Shown one piece after another: positions 1 through 8,327 of a stretch of DNA of 64,000 bases. The position numbers and the translations under genes are program-made. The notes beneath the pieces are model-generated. The model worked only from the letters and a program-made list of their open reading frames with translations, ran no database searches and was not told the DNA's origin. Within the stretch, counting starts at the first letter, position 1, and every line of letters begins with the position of its first letter. The DNA comes from an uncultured Lachnospiraceae bacterium. Lineage in GTDB: Bacteria > Bacillota > Clostridia > Lachnospirales > Lachnospiraceae. The DNA lies in NCBI GenBank assembly GCA_910584945.1, contig CAJUDY010000016.1:1-64000 (forward strand). The letters run 5' to 3'.

Positions 1-275
1 CAGGGGCAGTCTGCGCTTTTTTGGCTACCCGGAAGGTTGTGTTTCATAGTAATTATACTCTGTCCGCCGTATGTCTTGCAAGAAAATTTCATTTTGCATT
101 ATTTACGCAAATTTCGCGCCGGATTTTTTAGAGCACACCGGCAGAATTCCGCAGGAACTGATCGATGCGGTACACAAAATTGATATAAGTATTCACATGC
201 ATAATAATTTGTGCAATATTTATAGTTGTACAATTATATTATTTGTGGTGTTCTTAGATAAAAAGGCGGTAAAAA

Positions 276-488
276 ATGCCAAGGTCAAAGAGGGCAGATG
301 GAAAAAATGCGCGTACGGTGGCGAATAACAAGTACCAAAGAGAAAATTATGACCGAATAAATATACTTGCCCCATTAAACTATAAAACTAAGGTAAAAGG
401 ATATGCTGAGAAATCAAATATGAGTATATCAGCGTATATTATCAAAGCAGTAGAAGAAAAAATAGAAAGAGAGGAAAGCAGAGCATGA
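276..488 (+). CDS. Ribbon-helix-helix (Arc/MetJ-type) DNA-binding protein
   Basis: A 70-residue basic protein. Its C-terminal half reads as a ribbon-helix-helix domain: a short beta strand (INILAPLNYKTKVKGYAE, about residues 29-46) followed by two helices with the typical SMSISAYIIKAVEEKI ending. Such proteins are small dimeric repressors, often antitoxins or plasmid/mobile-element regulators. The start is supported by an AAGGCGG ribosome binding site just upstream. Its stop overlaps the start of a 28-codon ORF (ATGA), so it was probably the first gene of a coupled pair whose second gene is now truncated. No target can be named. Confidence 0.7.
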   Translation: MPRSKRADGKNARTVANNKYQRENYDRINILAPLNYKTKVKGYAEKSNMSISAYIIKAVEEKIEREESRA

Positions 489-571
489 GTGAGAGGGAAC
501 AGGCGATGCAGGAGCTGGAAAATAGGGAATATTTGGAACTTTCCAGAACCGGAACACACTCGGATTTGTAG
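485..571 (+). pseudogene. Truncated ORF coupled to the RHH gene
   Basis: The ATG overlaps the stop of the ribbon-helix-helix gene (ATGA). It encodes 28 residues beginning MSEREQAMQELENREY and stops just where recognisable DeoR sequence begins. The arrangement suggests the N-terminus of a partner gene cut off by a deletion. The family is not recognisable, and it could also be a genuine micro-ORF. Confidence 0.3.
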
Positions 572-944
572 GTTGGTGGACAGCGGAAACGAACTGATCA
601 TCACTGGGGGGGGGACCATCAATCCTTGGGTCATGAGTGCCATGGGCGCTCAGACTATTTCTTTTCTGAAATGCATCAAAGTAGATGTGGCGATTCTTGG
701 AAGTTCCGGCTTCGACCGCCATGAAGGCCCTTCCAGCAATACCTTTGACGATTCACAGATCAAGCAGGTCGTCATCAAAAACGCCCAAAGCAGTATCGTA
801 GTTGCCGACAGCAGGAAAGCAACTTATTCCTCTTTTACCCAATATGCGAATTGGAAAGAGATCGACCATCTGATCACAGACGATGGAATTTCACCGGAAT
901 TGGTGCAGAGATTGTCGGAATTCACAGATGTGATTCTTGTATAA
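572..944 (+). pseudogene. DeoR-family regulator, C-terminal sensor-domain remnant
   Basis: From about 572 the frame reads LVDSGNELIITGGGTINP and continues through SSGFDRHEG, SIVVADSRK and LITDDGISPE. These are the conserved blocks of the DeoR C-terminal sugar-phosphate sensor domain (DeoRC). The N-terminal winged helix and half the sensor are absent, and the upstream sequence belongs to an unrelated ORF, so a deletion has removed about the first 140 codons. It cannot bind DNA. It converges on the ROK kinase gene and shares a terminator with it; a DeoR-type regulator beside a sugar kinase would have made sense originally. Confidence 0.75.
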
Positions 945-946
945 TA

Positions 947-989
947 AAAAAGGGAGGTCCCCGCTGTCTTAACGAGCACTTCCCTTTTT
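947..989. terminator. Bidirectional rho-independent terminator
   Basis: AAAAAGGGA (947-955) pairs with TCCCTTTTT (981-989), giving a stem with an A-run on one side and a T-run on the other. It lies between the convergent DeoR remnant and the ROK kinase gene and can act on both strands. Confidence 0.8.
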
Positions 990-992
990 CGT

Positions 993-1892
993 CTATTTTC
1001 CAAACGTCCGCAGATAATTCTGATACGCCCCCATCAGATTCGCTTCATTAAAGAAGCGGCAGACGGTTATGTCCGCCCTTGGAACTTTGACCGGATAGAT
1101 GGAATAAAACTGGTCCAGATTACTCCGGATACTTTGAAGGAGCCGGGGCTGTCTGCTGATCCCGCCGCCGATGGCGAACCGCTCCGGATCATAGATAAAC
1201 TGCAGATTCATGATCATCCTGGCAATGGGCCGGGTAAACTGATCCAATACGTTTCCCACCGCCTCATCCCCTTCGTCAATCCAGCGAAAGACGTCCTCTC
1301 CGTTGATGGCGTCCGGCTCCACATTCCGGACCCGGGCCGCCATTGTCAGAAGGCGCTCATTTCCGCTGACTCTTCCCCAGATATTACCTTCCTGGTCTAC
1401 CTCATCTCCCAGGATCACAAAGCTGAACTCTCCCGCCGCAAAGTTCGCGCCCAGATGAACCTCTCCGTCCTTTATAAGAGCGCCGCCCACGCCGGTCCCC
1501 AGGACCAGAACCACGCCGTCCCGGCAGCCTTTCAATGCTCCCCAGGCGGACTCCGCCAAGGCGGCGCACTTCGCATCGTTCATGATTGCAACCGGCAGGT
1601 GACAGCACCGTTCCATCTCTTCCACCAAAGCAAGTCCGTCCGCAAATCTCAGGTTCCCAGCGCTCACACAGACCCCCGCCCGGCTGTCAATGATCCCGGG
1701 CACCGACATGGAGACGCCCTCTACCTGCCCTTCAAACTTCTGGCAGATCTTTGTAAGCTCTTCCAGATAAACTTCCGTCCCCTCATAGGGAGTGGGAACT
1801 CTGCCGTAATCCATCAGTGTTCTCTGATCGTCCAGTTTTGCGTATTTGATCGAACTTCCGCCCACATCAATACACAGACAAGCCTTTGCCAT
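993..1892 (-). CDS. ROK-family sugar kinase (glucokinase-like)
   Basis: A 299-residue protein of the ROK family, which phosphorylates hexoses or N-acyl hexosamines with ATP. It begins with the N-terminal phosphate-binding loop DVGGSSIKYAKLD (residues 9-21). It then has the NDAKCAALAE and GTGVGGALIKDGEVHLGANFAAGE blocks and the late IGGGIS motif. The usual zinc cluster CxCGxxGCxE is missing: that stretch reads VILGDEVDQEGNIWGRVSGN with no cysteines. This marks a zinc-free subgroup, so the substrate cannot be assigned. The gene stands alone on this strand. Confidence 0.85.
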   Translation of the reverse strand: MAKACLCIDVGGSSIKYAKLDDQRTLMDYGRVPTPYEGTEVYLEELTKICQKFEGQVEGVSMSVPGIIDSRAGVCVSAGNLRFADGLALVEEMERCCHLPVAIMNDAKCAALAESAWGALKGCRDGVVLVLGTGVGGALIKDGEVHLGANFAAGEFSFVILGDEVDQEGNIWGRVSGNERLLTMAARVRNVEPDAINGEDVFRWIDEGDEAVGNVLDQFTRPIARMIMNLQFIYDPERFAIGGGISRQPRLLQSIRSNLDQFYSIYPVKVPRADITVCRFFNEANLMGAYQNYLRTFGK

Positions 1893-2023
1893 ATCCGCGC
1901 ACTCCTCCCATCTCTTTTCTGTCTTCAGTATGCCATAAAAGCCAAATATTTACAAGATGAGCAAGATCTGCATCTCTTCTTTATCCTCCTTGCTGTTACT
2001 TTTGGCCTTCACGCCTGTACTCA

Positions 2024-2112
2024 GCCCGACGCAGACAGATATTCCTGAAAGACCCCTTGAGAGGCGCCGGTCTTTGGGCGGGGTCTGGAAGGAATATCTG
2101 CCTGCGTCGGGC
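2024..2112. repeat. Long imperfect inverted repeat (about 33-bp arms)
   Basis: Arm 2024-2056 begins GCCCGACGCAGACAGATATT and arm 2080-2112 is its reverse complement with about five mismatches, around a 23-base loop. It lies between the end of metY and the start of the ROK gene, both on the minus strand. There is no T-run directly after the stem, so it is not a classic terminator. It may be an mRNA-stabilising hairpin, a regulatory RNA or a decayed palindromic repeat. Confidence 0.7.
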
Positions 2113-2139
2113 GTCCGGGTTGCGCAAAAAAGTACCCCT

Positions 2140-3450
2140 CTATTTTACACTCTCAAACGCCTCCTCCAGCGCCGCGATCAGATCCTCCACTTTTTCAATG
2201 CCGATGGAAAGCCGGATCGTGTTGGGCTTGATTCCCTGATCCAGCAGTTCTTCTTCCGTGCACTGGCTGTGGGTGGTGGTCGCCGGGTGGATCACCAGGG
2301 ACTTGACATCCGCCACATTGGCCAGCAGGGAGAAGATCGCCAGATGATCGATGAAGGTCTGGGCGGTCTTCGCGTCTCCCTTGATCTCAAAGGTGAAGAT
2401 GGAGCCCCCGCCGTTCGGCAAATATTTCTGATACAGGTCATGGCTTGGCTCACTCTTTAAGGACGGATGATGCACCGCCTCCACCTGAGGATGTCCTGAC
2501 AGATACTCCACAATCTTCAGGGCGTTGCTCACATGACGCTCCACCCGAAGAGAAAGGGTCTCCAGTCCCTGCAGGAAGAGAAATGCGTGGAAGGGTGAAA
2601 GGGTCGATCCGGTATCCCGCAGAATCACCGCGCGGATGTAGGTGACAAAAGCAGCCGCACCCACTGCGTCGGCAAAGGATACTCCGTGATAGCTGGGATT
2701 CGCCTCGGAGATCCATGGATACCTGTCCGACGCCTTCCAGCCAAAATTGCCGCTGTCCACGATCACGCCACCGATGGCTGTCCCGTGCCCGCCGATGAAC
2801 TTGGTGGCCGAGTGAACCACGATGTCCGCGCCGTACTCGATGGGCCGCACCAGGTAAGGCGTCGCAAAGGTAGAATCCACCACCAGCGGAATCTGATGCC
2901 GGTGAGCAATCTTCGCGATCTCCTCCAGATCCACCAGATTGGAGTTCGGGTTGCCCAGGGTCTCCACGAAGATGGCTTTTGTATTTTCCTGAATCGCCGC
3001 CTCGAAGGAGCCTTCCGCTTCCGGGTCCACAAAGGTGGTGTTGATCCCGCTGGTCAGAGGAAGCGTGTGCGCCAGCAGATTGTAAGTTCCTCCGTAGATG
3101 GTCTTGGAAGCCACGATGTGCTCGCCGGATTTTGCCAGGGCCTGGAACGTATAATTGATCGCCGCCGCTCCGGACGCCACGGCCAGCGCCGCCACACCTC
3201 CCTCCAGGGAAGCGATCCGCTGTTCGAAGACGTCCTGGGTCGGATTCGTCAGCCTTCCATAGATATTGCCCGCGTCCCGAAGACCGAACCGGTCCGCCGC
3301 GTGCTGGGAATTATGGAACACATAGGATGTACTGGCGTAGATGGGCACCGCTCTCGCGTCGGTCACCGGGTCCGCCTGCTCCTGTCCGATATGTAACTGT
3401 CTGGTCTCAAAAGCCCAGTTTTTGGAATCTCTGATATTCTTGTCTGCCAT
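2140..3450 (-). CDS. metY: O-acetylhomoserine sulfhydrylase (O-acetylhomoserine aminocarboxypropyltransferase)
   Basis: 436 residues, the normal length for MetY, a PLP enzyme that makes homocysteine from O-acetylhomoserine and sulfide. Conserved blocks include YGRLTNPTQDVFEQRIASLE, VETLGNPNSNLVDLEEIA, the DSTFATPYL aspartate that holds the PLP nitrogen, and the PLP lysine in HSATKFIGGHG. The C-terminal HPATTTHSQ and RLSIGIE blocks are also typical. The gene is followed upstream (same strand) by an ECF transporter component and a LysR regulator and lies near a cystine/methionine-type ABC transporter, which gives a sulfur amino-acid theme. No S-box riboswitch is visible in the short upstream gap. 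Confidence 0.93.
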   Translation of the reverse strand: MADKNIRDSKNWAFETRQLHIGQEQADPVTDARAVPIYASTSYVFHNSQHAADRFGLRDAGNIYGRLTNPTQDVFEQRIASLEGGVAALAVASGAAAINYTFQALAKSGEHIVASKTIYGGTYNLLAHTLPLTSGINTTFVDPEAEGSFEAAIQENTKAIFVETLGNPNSNLVDLEEIAKIAHRHQIPLVVDSTFATPYLVRPIEYGADIVVHSATKFIGGHGTAIGGVIVDSGNFGWKASDRYPWISEANPSYHGVSFADAVGAAAFVTYIRAVILRDTGSTLSPFHAFLFLQGLETLSLRVERHVSNALKIVEYLSGHPQVEAVHHPSLKSEPSHDLYQKYLPNGGGSIFTFEIKGDAKTAQTFIDHLAIFSLLANVADVKSLVIHPATTTHSQCTEEELLDQGIKPNTIRLSIGIEKVEDLIAALEEAFESVK

Positions 3451-3530
3451 TTTCTATTTCCTCCATATATTTTCCTTAATTTCTGAAATCATACTAACAT
3501 ACTGGGTTTTCTTTGTCTAATACGCAAAAA

Positions 3531-3569
3531 AAATATCCAGCTATAGATTAAATCTATAGCTGGATATTT
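3531..3569 (-). terminator. Rho-independent terminator after the ECF S-component gene
   Basis: A perfect 19-bp inverted repeat (3531-3549 and 3551-3569) separated by one base. On the minus strand the stem ends in a run of eight Ts. It begins four bases after the ECF gene stop codon and separates it from metY. Confidence 0.85.
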
Positions 3570-3573
3570 ACCA

Positions 3574-4110
3574 TCAGGAAAATGCCTTTGCCTCCTGGGC
3601 AATCCGGCGGATATCCGGGACTGTCATCAGCACTGGATACAAGAGGACGCCGATCACCAGTCCGCTGACTCCCTGGATCAGATTGGCCGGAACGCTGGCC
3701 GCGGACGCCGCCACGCCGTAGATCAGGCACTCACACAGAAAATACCCGCCGGCCACCAGAACGATGTCTCCCACACCGCCCAGCACCACCGCCGCCAGAC
3801 GGCTCTTCGGACTCTTTCCAATCCGCTGATAGAGCAATCCTGCCGTGAGAGCCACCACTCCTTTGATGAAAAACGTAATCGGCACATAGAAGAAGTAGCC
3901 GCCGATCAGATCTGCCAGGGCGGAACCGATACCGGCCGCCAGAAATCCCCAGACCGGGCCGAGGATCACGCCCGCCAGAATGACTACCGCATCCCCCGGA
4001 TGAATATACCCGCCCGTCCCGGGTGTGGGAATGCGGATTGACATAGTCGCCACGCAGGCGAACGCCGCGAACAATGCTGCCATAACCGTCTTTTTCAACT
4101 TCGCATCCAT
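3574..4110 (-). CDS. ECF transporter S component (substrate unknown)
   Basis: 178 residues with five or six hydrophobic segments. The signature AALFAAFACVATMSIRIPTPGTGGYIHPGDAVVILAG is typical of the membrane substrate-capture (S) subunits of energy-coupling factor transporters; the conserved motifs sit at about residues 10-45. S components work with a shared ATPase/EcfT module encoded elsewhere. I chose the ATG at 4110, which has a GAGG site upstream, over a longer frame that would run into the LysR gene. The neighbouring LysR gene (117 bases upstream, same strand) may regulate it. The vitamin or metabolite is not identifiable by eye. Confidence 0.8.
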   Translation of the reverse strand: MDAKLKKTVMAALFAAFACVATMSIRIPTPGTGGYIHPGDAVVILAGVILGPVWGFLAAGIGSALADLIGGYFFYVPITFFIKGVVALTAGLLYQRIGKSPKSRLAAVVLGGVGDIVLVAGGYFLCECLIYGVAASAASVPANLIQGVSGLVIGVLLYPVLMTVPDIRRIAQEAKAFS

Positions 4111-4226
4111 ACTCAATACCTCATTTCTTTTCTTTTTTAATGATCCAGCCCATTGTACAACGAATCTGGACTGATTAAAATATCCAGTCTTAGAAATATT
4201 GACCAGTCCAGTTTTGACCGGTCCGG

Positions 4227-5147
4227 TCAGGCAATCCCCAGGCATCGTTTCAGTTCTTCTACGTAAAGTTCCCCGATTCGGCTTAAGAGGCTGTTCCTGC
4301 GCGTCACATATCCGATCTCCATGACGCTGTTATGATTCTGTTCATCGTCCTCGAAAGGCACGGTCCGGTAATCGCTCCCGTTCAGCTCCTCGCAGATGAT
4401 CCCGGAGCAGAGGGTATATCCGTTAAGCCCTACCATCAGGTTCAGCATGGTGGCCCGGTCGTTGGCCCTGATCACCTGAGAATACTCATTGGTGGATAAA
4501 ATCTCCTCCGCCAAATAGAAGGAACTGTTGTCCCCCTGCTCAAAGGACAGGCAGGGGTAATCTTTTAGCTGTTCAAAAGAAATGGACGTCTCTTTTGCCA
4601 GAGGATGTCCTTTCCATAGATACACATATGCCTGGCAGTCCATGAGATGATGGAATTCCAGACCGGCGGAGCTTAGAAGCTTCCCCATGGATTTGCGGTT
4701 AAAATCGCACAGGTAGAGCACGCCGATCTCGCTCTTCATCGTGCTCACGTCGCTGATCACGGAGGCGGTCATCGTCTCCCGGATGGCGAATTCATACTTG
4801 GACATGTCGAACTGCCTCGCCATATCCACGAAAGCTTTTACCGCGAAGGAATAATGCTGGGTGGATACGCCGAACTTCTTCTTATAAGAACCGCCTTTGC
4901 CGTATTTCTCCAGGATGTTCTCATACTGCCCGTAGAGCTGTCTGGCGTAGAGCAGAAATTCTGCTCCGTCATTGGTCAGCGTGACGCCCCGGCCGCCCCG
5001 GTGAAACAAGGTAATCCCCAGCTCCCGTTCCAGTTCCTTCATGGCGCTGGTCAGAGACGGCTGGGACATATACAGCTGTTCCGCCGCTTTGTTGAAAGAA
5101 TGAGTCTCTGCGATCACGAGCAGGTAATGCAATTGTGTTAAGGTCAT
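4227..5147 (-). CDS. LysR-family transcriptional regulator
   Basis: 306 residues. The N-terminal winged helix-turn-helix (HSFNKAAEQLYMSQPSLTSA, residues 16-35) is followed by the LysR linker ELGITLFHRGGRGVTLT and a periplasmic-binding-protein-like effector domain (about 90-300). It is divergent from the amino-acid ABC operon starting at 5307 and upstream of the ECF gene on its own strand. It is a natural candidate to control either. Sulfur or cysteine metabolites are plausible effectors given metY and the transporter nearby, but that is inference. Confidence 0.9.
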   Translation of the reverse strand: MTLTQLHYLLVIAETHSFNKAAEQLYMSQPSLTSAMKELERELGITLFHRGGRGVTLTNDGAEFLLYARQLYGQYENILEKYGKGGSYKKKFGVSTQHYSFAVKAFVDMARQFDMSKYEFAIRETMTASVISDVSTMKSEIGVLYLCDFNRKSMGKLLSSAGLEFHHLMDCQAYVYLWKGHPLAKETSISFEQLKDYPCLSFEQGDNSSFYLAEEILSTNEYSQVIRANDRATMLNLMVGLNGYTLCSGIICEELNGSDYRTVPFEDDEQNHNSVMEIGYVTRRNSLLSRIGELYVEELKRCLGIA

Positions 5148-5237
5148 GGGTATCTCCTTAATCTATTTTCTTTTCCTATTCTACCTTAAGTCAACCGTTT
5201 CGTTCAAGAAAAATTTGCGCTTTTTCTACTTTTCCTA

Positions 5238-5266
5238 TTGACATACTATGAAAATGGGTGTAATAT
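5238..5266 (+). promoter_or_regulatory. Housekeeping-type promoter for the amino-acid ABC operon
   Basis: TTGACA (5238-5243), exactly 17 bases, then TAATAT (5261-5266), 41 bases ahead of the ABC binding-protein gene. It lies in the divergent gap with the LysR gene, where the regulator would be expected to bind. Confidence 0.85.
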
Positions 5267-5306
5267 TCCGCTATCGAACTTGAAAACGAAATGAGGAGGT
5301 AAAGTT

Positions 5307-6584
5307 ATGAAAAACATTTTGCGAAAAACAGGAGCAGCGCTCCTGGGATTCACCCTTGCCGCAGTATCCCTTGCGGGCTGCGGAGCAAAGCCGGCAGCTG
5401 CTTCTCCGGCAGACCAGAACGCAGATCAAAGCGCAGATACAAGCGCCGTATACCGTTCTGTGGACGAGATCAAAGAAAGCGGCACGATTAACATCGGCGT
5501 CTTTTCCGACAAGAGTCCTTTTGGCTATGTGAACGAAAACGGCGAGTATCAGGGCTATGACGTATACTTCGCCGACCGGATCGGCCAGGATCTCGGCGTC
5601 CAGATCAATTACGTATCCACCGAAGCGGCTAACCGCATAGAGTACCTGCAGACCGGTAAGGCAGATATCATTCTGGCAAACTTCACGGTCACAGAAGAGC
5701 GGGCGCAGGAGGTGGACTTTGCACTTCCGTACATGAATGTAGCGCTGGGGGTGGTTTCTCCGGACAGCGCAGTCATCACCAGTTTGGATGACATCGGTGC
5801 GGAGGACGAGGTCATCGTGATCTCAGGCACCACGGCGGAAACCTGGCTGGAGAAGAATTATCCGGATATCAAACTTCAGAAGTACGACGCCTATGCGGAA
5901 GCCAAAACCGCATTTGAAAATGGAAACGGCATCGCCTGGGCGAATGATAATACAGAAGTCATCGCATTCGCCATTGAAAATCCCGGATATACGGTTGGTA
6001 TCCCCTCCCTTGGCAGTGCGGACACCATCGCTCCCGCCGTCACCAAAGGCAACGACACGCTGCTTACCTGGCTGAATGACGAGATCATCACGCTTGGCAA
6101 AGAAAACTTCTTCCATGCAGACTATGAAGCCACTCTGTCGGACACCTACGGCGCTGATTATGAGGATACGCTTGTGGTAGAAGGTGGAACAGCCGCAAAG
6201 ACAGCCGATCCCACGTCAACCGCCGACAAAGGAACGATCACCGTAGCCGCTTCGCCGACTCCCCATGCGGAGATTCTCGCCGAGGCCGGCAGACTGCTGG
6301 CAGATCAGGGCTGGAAGCTTGAGGTAACTGAATTTGAAGATTATGTACAACCGAACCTGATCGTCGACAGCGGCGAAATCGACGCCATCTGTTTTCAGCA
6401 TGTACCTTACCTGGATAACTTCAATGAAGAGAACGGAACCTCCCTTGTGTCGGTTGCAGGCATCCACTACGAGCCCTTCGGCATCTACCCAGGTACCAAG
6501 TCCGCTCTTTCGGAACTGAGCGACAGCGATGTGATCGCAGTCCCCAATGACACCACCAATGAGGCGAGAGCCCTCCATTCATGA
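5307..6584 (+). CDS. Amino-acid ABC binding lipoprotein fused to a truncated MetQ/NlpA domain
   Basis: 425 residues. A lipoprotein signal peptide ends in SLAGC (Cys25). Residues about 55-293 form a type-3 amino-acid binding domain (SBP_bac_3), with DKSPFGYVNENGEYQGYDVY and the GKADIILANFTVTEERA block. This resembles cystine/polar amino-acid binders. A linker leads into a second domain at about 308-425: ITVAASPTPHAEIL, DYVQPNLIV, FQHVPYLDNFNEEN and VPNDTTNEARAL, the core of MetQ methionine-binding lipoproteins. It stops where MetQ should continue for another 70 or so residues. Either a natural two-domain binder was truncated or a deletion fused two genes. The first domain likely still serves the permeases at 7011-9068. 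Confidence 0.85.
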   Translation: MKNILRKTGAALLGFTLAAVSLAGCGAKPAAASPADQNADQSADTSAVYRSVDEIKESGTINIGVFSDKSPFGYVNENGEYQGYDVYFADRIGQDLGVQINYVSTEAANRIEYLQTGKADIILANFTVTEERAQEVDFALPYMNVALGVVSPDSAVITSLDDIGAEDEVIVISGTTAETWLEKNYPDIKLQKYDAYAEAKTAFENGNGIAWANDNTEVIAFAIENPGYTVGIPSLGSADTIAPAVTKGNDTLLTWLNDEIITLGKENFFHADYEATLSDTYGADYEDTLVVEGGTAAKTADPTSTADKGTITVAASPTPHAEILAEAGRLLADQGWKLEVTEFEDYVQPNLIVDSGEIDAICFQHVPYLDNFNEENGTSLVSVAGIHYEPFGIYPGTKSALSELSDSDVIAVPNDTTNEARALHS

Positions 6585-6658
6585 ATGCAAACTATCTGGA
6601 AATCCGCAATCTCTCCAAACGGTACTCCGCCAAAAACGGAGCCGTGATGGAAGTCTTT
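6581..6658 (+). pseudogene. metN: metN remnant (N-terminal 25 codons)
   Basis: An ATG overlapping the stop of the preceding gene starts MNANYLEIRNLSKRY followed by a short stretch ending AVMEV, the N-terminus of a methionine ABC ATPase. Walker A and everything after it are missing. The frame then runs meaninglessly over metI sequence to a stop at 6737-6739. Confidence 0.7.
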
Positions 6659-6995
6659 AGCCATTCTGAAAGAGGTCCACCGCGGGGTCGTCGAGGCCGC
6701 CCTCAGCATGGGAGCCACAACAAGTACCATCATATGTAAAGTGCTCATCGGTGAGGCAAGGACTTCTCTGCTTACAGGCGCTACGATTGTGATGGGTGCC
6801 GTGCTCGGCTACTCCGCCATGGCAGGCGTGGTCGGCGGAGGCGGACTGGGGGATATTGCCATCCGATACGGATATTATCGTTATGAAACCGGCATTATGT
6901 TTGTCACACTGATATTTATTGTTGCCATTGTTCAGCTGATGCAGGGAATTGGCACTGTAGCGGCCAGAACACTTGATCACAGAAAACAGGAGTAA
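6657..6995 (+). pseudogene. metI: metI remnant (C-terminal half of methionine permease)
   Basis: In the frame of 6708 the sequence reads AILKEVHRGVVEAALSMGAT, then GYSAMAGVVGGGGLGDIAIR and YGYYRYETGIM. These are the conserved cytoplasmic loop and last membrane segments of MetI. The first half of MetI and nearly all of MetN are gone, removed by one deletion whose junction is near 6658. The piece cannot form a transporter, but its hydrophobic tail could still be translated from the ATG at 6708. Confidence 0.8.
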
Positions 6996-7010
6996 TCCGG
7001 GAGGCATCCG

Positions 7011-7670
7011 ATGGACTTTGAGGTAATCCTGTCATATCTGCCTCTTTATGAAGAGGCTTTACTGCTGACCATGCGGATCGGCTGGCTGGGCGTCGGCCTG
7101 GCGCTGATCTTCGGCCTGCTTGGCGCAGCCGTCGTCCACCTGAGACTGCCCGTTCTTCGCCCGCTTGCCGTATGCTATATTGAATTATTCCGCAATACAC
7201 CGCTGCTGGTGCAGTTATTCTTTCTCTACTTCGCACTGCCCAAGATCGGTCTGCACGTCCCGCCGGATACATGCGGCACTTTGGGGCTCGGACTTCTGGG
7301 CGGCGCATATATGGCAGAGACCTTTCGAAGCGGCCTGGACAATCTTCCGGTCATCCAGTCGGAAAGCGCGCAGAGCCTGGGGATGAACAGAATGCAGACC
7401 TTTCGGTACGTCATTTTGCCCCAAGCGGTCTCCTCCAGCGTTCCGGGCATCGTCGCCAACATCATCTTTCTGCTGAAGGAGACCAGCGTATTTTCCACTA
7501 TCAGCCTGATGGACCTGATGTTTACGGCAAAAGATCTGATCGGTATGTATGCAAAAACACTGGAATGCCTGACGCTGCTGGTGGTCTTTTACCTGATTAT
7601 GCTGCTCCCTGTATCGCTTCTTGGCAGCTTTGTGGAAAGGAGGCTTCGTCATGCAGAATTTGGGGATTGA
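7011..7670 (+). CDS. Amino-acid ABC transporter permease (HisM/TcyL type)
   Basis: 219 residues with about five membrane segments. It has the polar amino-acid permease hallmarks YIELFRNTPLLVQLFFLYF, the GGAYMAETFRSGL block, and the EAA-like loop QSESAQSLGMNRMQTFRYVILPQAV that docks on the ATPase. It starts 12 bases after a GGGAGG site. It overlaps the next permease by 20 bases, so the two are probably translated together as a heterodimeric channel. The binding domain of the 5307 gene is the likely partner. Confidence 0.9.
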   Translation: MDFEVILSYLPLYEEALLLTMRIGWLGVGLALIFGLLGAAVVHLRLPVLRPLAVCYIELFRNTPLLVQLFFLYFALPKIGLHVPPDTCGTLGLGLLGGAYMAETFRSGLDNLPVIQSESAQSLGMNRMQTFRYVILPQAVSSSVPGIVANIIFLLKETSVFSTISLMDLMFTAKDLIGMYAKTLECLTLLVVFYLIMLLPVSLLGSFVERRLRHAEFGD

Positions 7671-8325
7671 CGTGCTCTTCAAAGGAACGAATTTTATCAG
7701 ACTCCTGGCCGGGCTCTTTACCGCCATCCGGATCAGTCTGATCTCCGTCACACTCAGTATTCTGCTGGGGCTTGCCGTCGGAATGCTCATGACGTCCCGA
7801 AACAAAATATGGAAAACCATCTTCCGAATCTATCTGGAGATCGTCCGGATCATGCCCCAGATGGTACTGCTGTTCGTGGTTTATTTCGGCAGCACCAGAG
7901 TGTTCGGCTGGAATCTGTCCTCGGAAGCCTCGGCAGTCGTCGTGTTCACCTTCTGGGGCGCCGCCGAGATGGGAGACCTGGTGCGTGGAGCCATCATCAG
8001 TATTCCGAAAATCCAGTATGAAAGCGCCGCGGCGCTCGGTCTTTTGCCTGTACAAACCTGTCTGTACGTGATTCTTCCCCAGACGGTTCGGCGGCTGATC
8101 CCTCTCTCGATCAATCTGATCACCAGGATGATCAAAACAACGAGTCTTGTGATGATGATCGGCATCGTGGAAGTACTGAAGGTCGCCCAGCAGATCATCG
8201 AAGCCAACCGAAGAACCTCGCCGAATGCAGCCTTCGGCATATTTGCAGTGGTTTTTCTACTGTATTTTATCATCTGCTGGCCTATCAGCCGGCTGGCCGT
8301 ATATTTGGAAAGGAGATGGTCCTGA
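7651..8325 (+). CDS. Amino-acid ABC transporter permease (second subunit)
   Basis: 224 residues from the ATG at 7651, chosen because AAAGGAGG lies seven bases upstream. It is a paralogue of the preceding permease. It has YLEIVRIMPQMVLLFVVYFG near the N-terminus and an EAA-like loop (YESAAALGLLPVQTCLYVIL), with five or so hydrophobic helices. Its stop lies two bases before the ATPase start. Together with the 7011 permease and the 8328 ATPase it completes a polar/cystine-type amino-acid importer. Confidence 0.9.
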   Translation: MQNLGIDVLFKGTNFIRLLAGLFTAIRISLISVTLSILLGLAVGMLMTSRNKIWKTIFRIYLEIVRIMPQMVLLFVVYFGSTRVFGWNLSSEASAVVVFTFWGAAEMGDLVRGAIISIPKIQYESAAALGLLPVQTCLYVILPQTVRRLIPLSINLITRMIKTTSLVMMIGIVEVLKVAQQIIEANRRTSPNAAFGIFAVVFLLYFIICWPISRLAVYLERRWS

Positions 8326-8327
8326 AT

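Noticed and set aside
71..328. An 85-codon plus-strand frame at the left edge
   Set aside because: Overlaps the better-supported RHH gene in another frame and has no homology I recognise. The first 275 bases otherwise show nothing definite.
3451..3530. Possible SAM (S-box) riboswitch before metY
   Set aside because: The gap to the upstream terminator is only about 80 bases and lacks the S-box core; regulation must be different.
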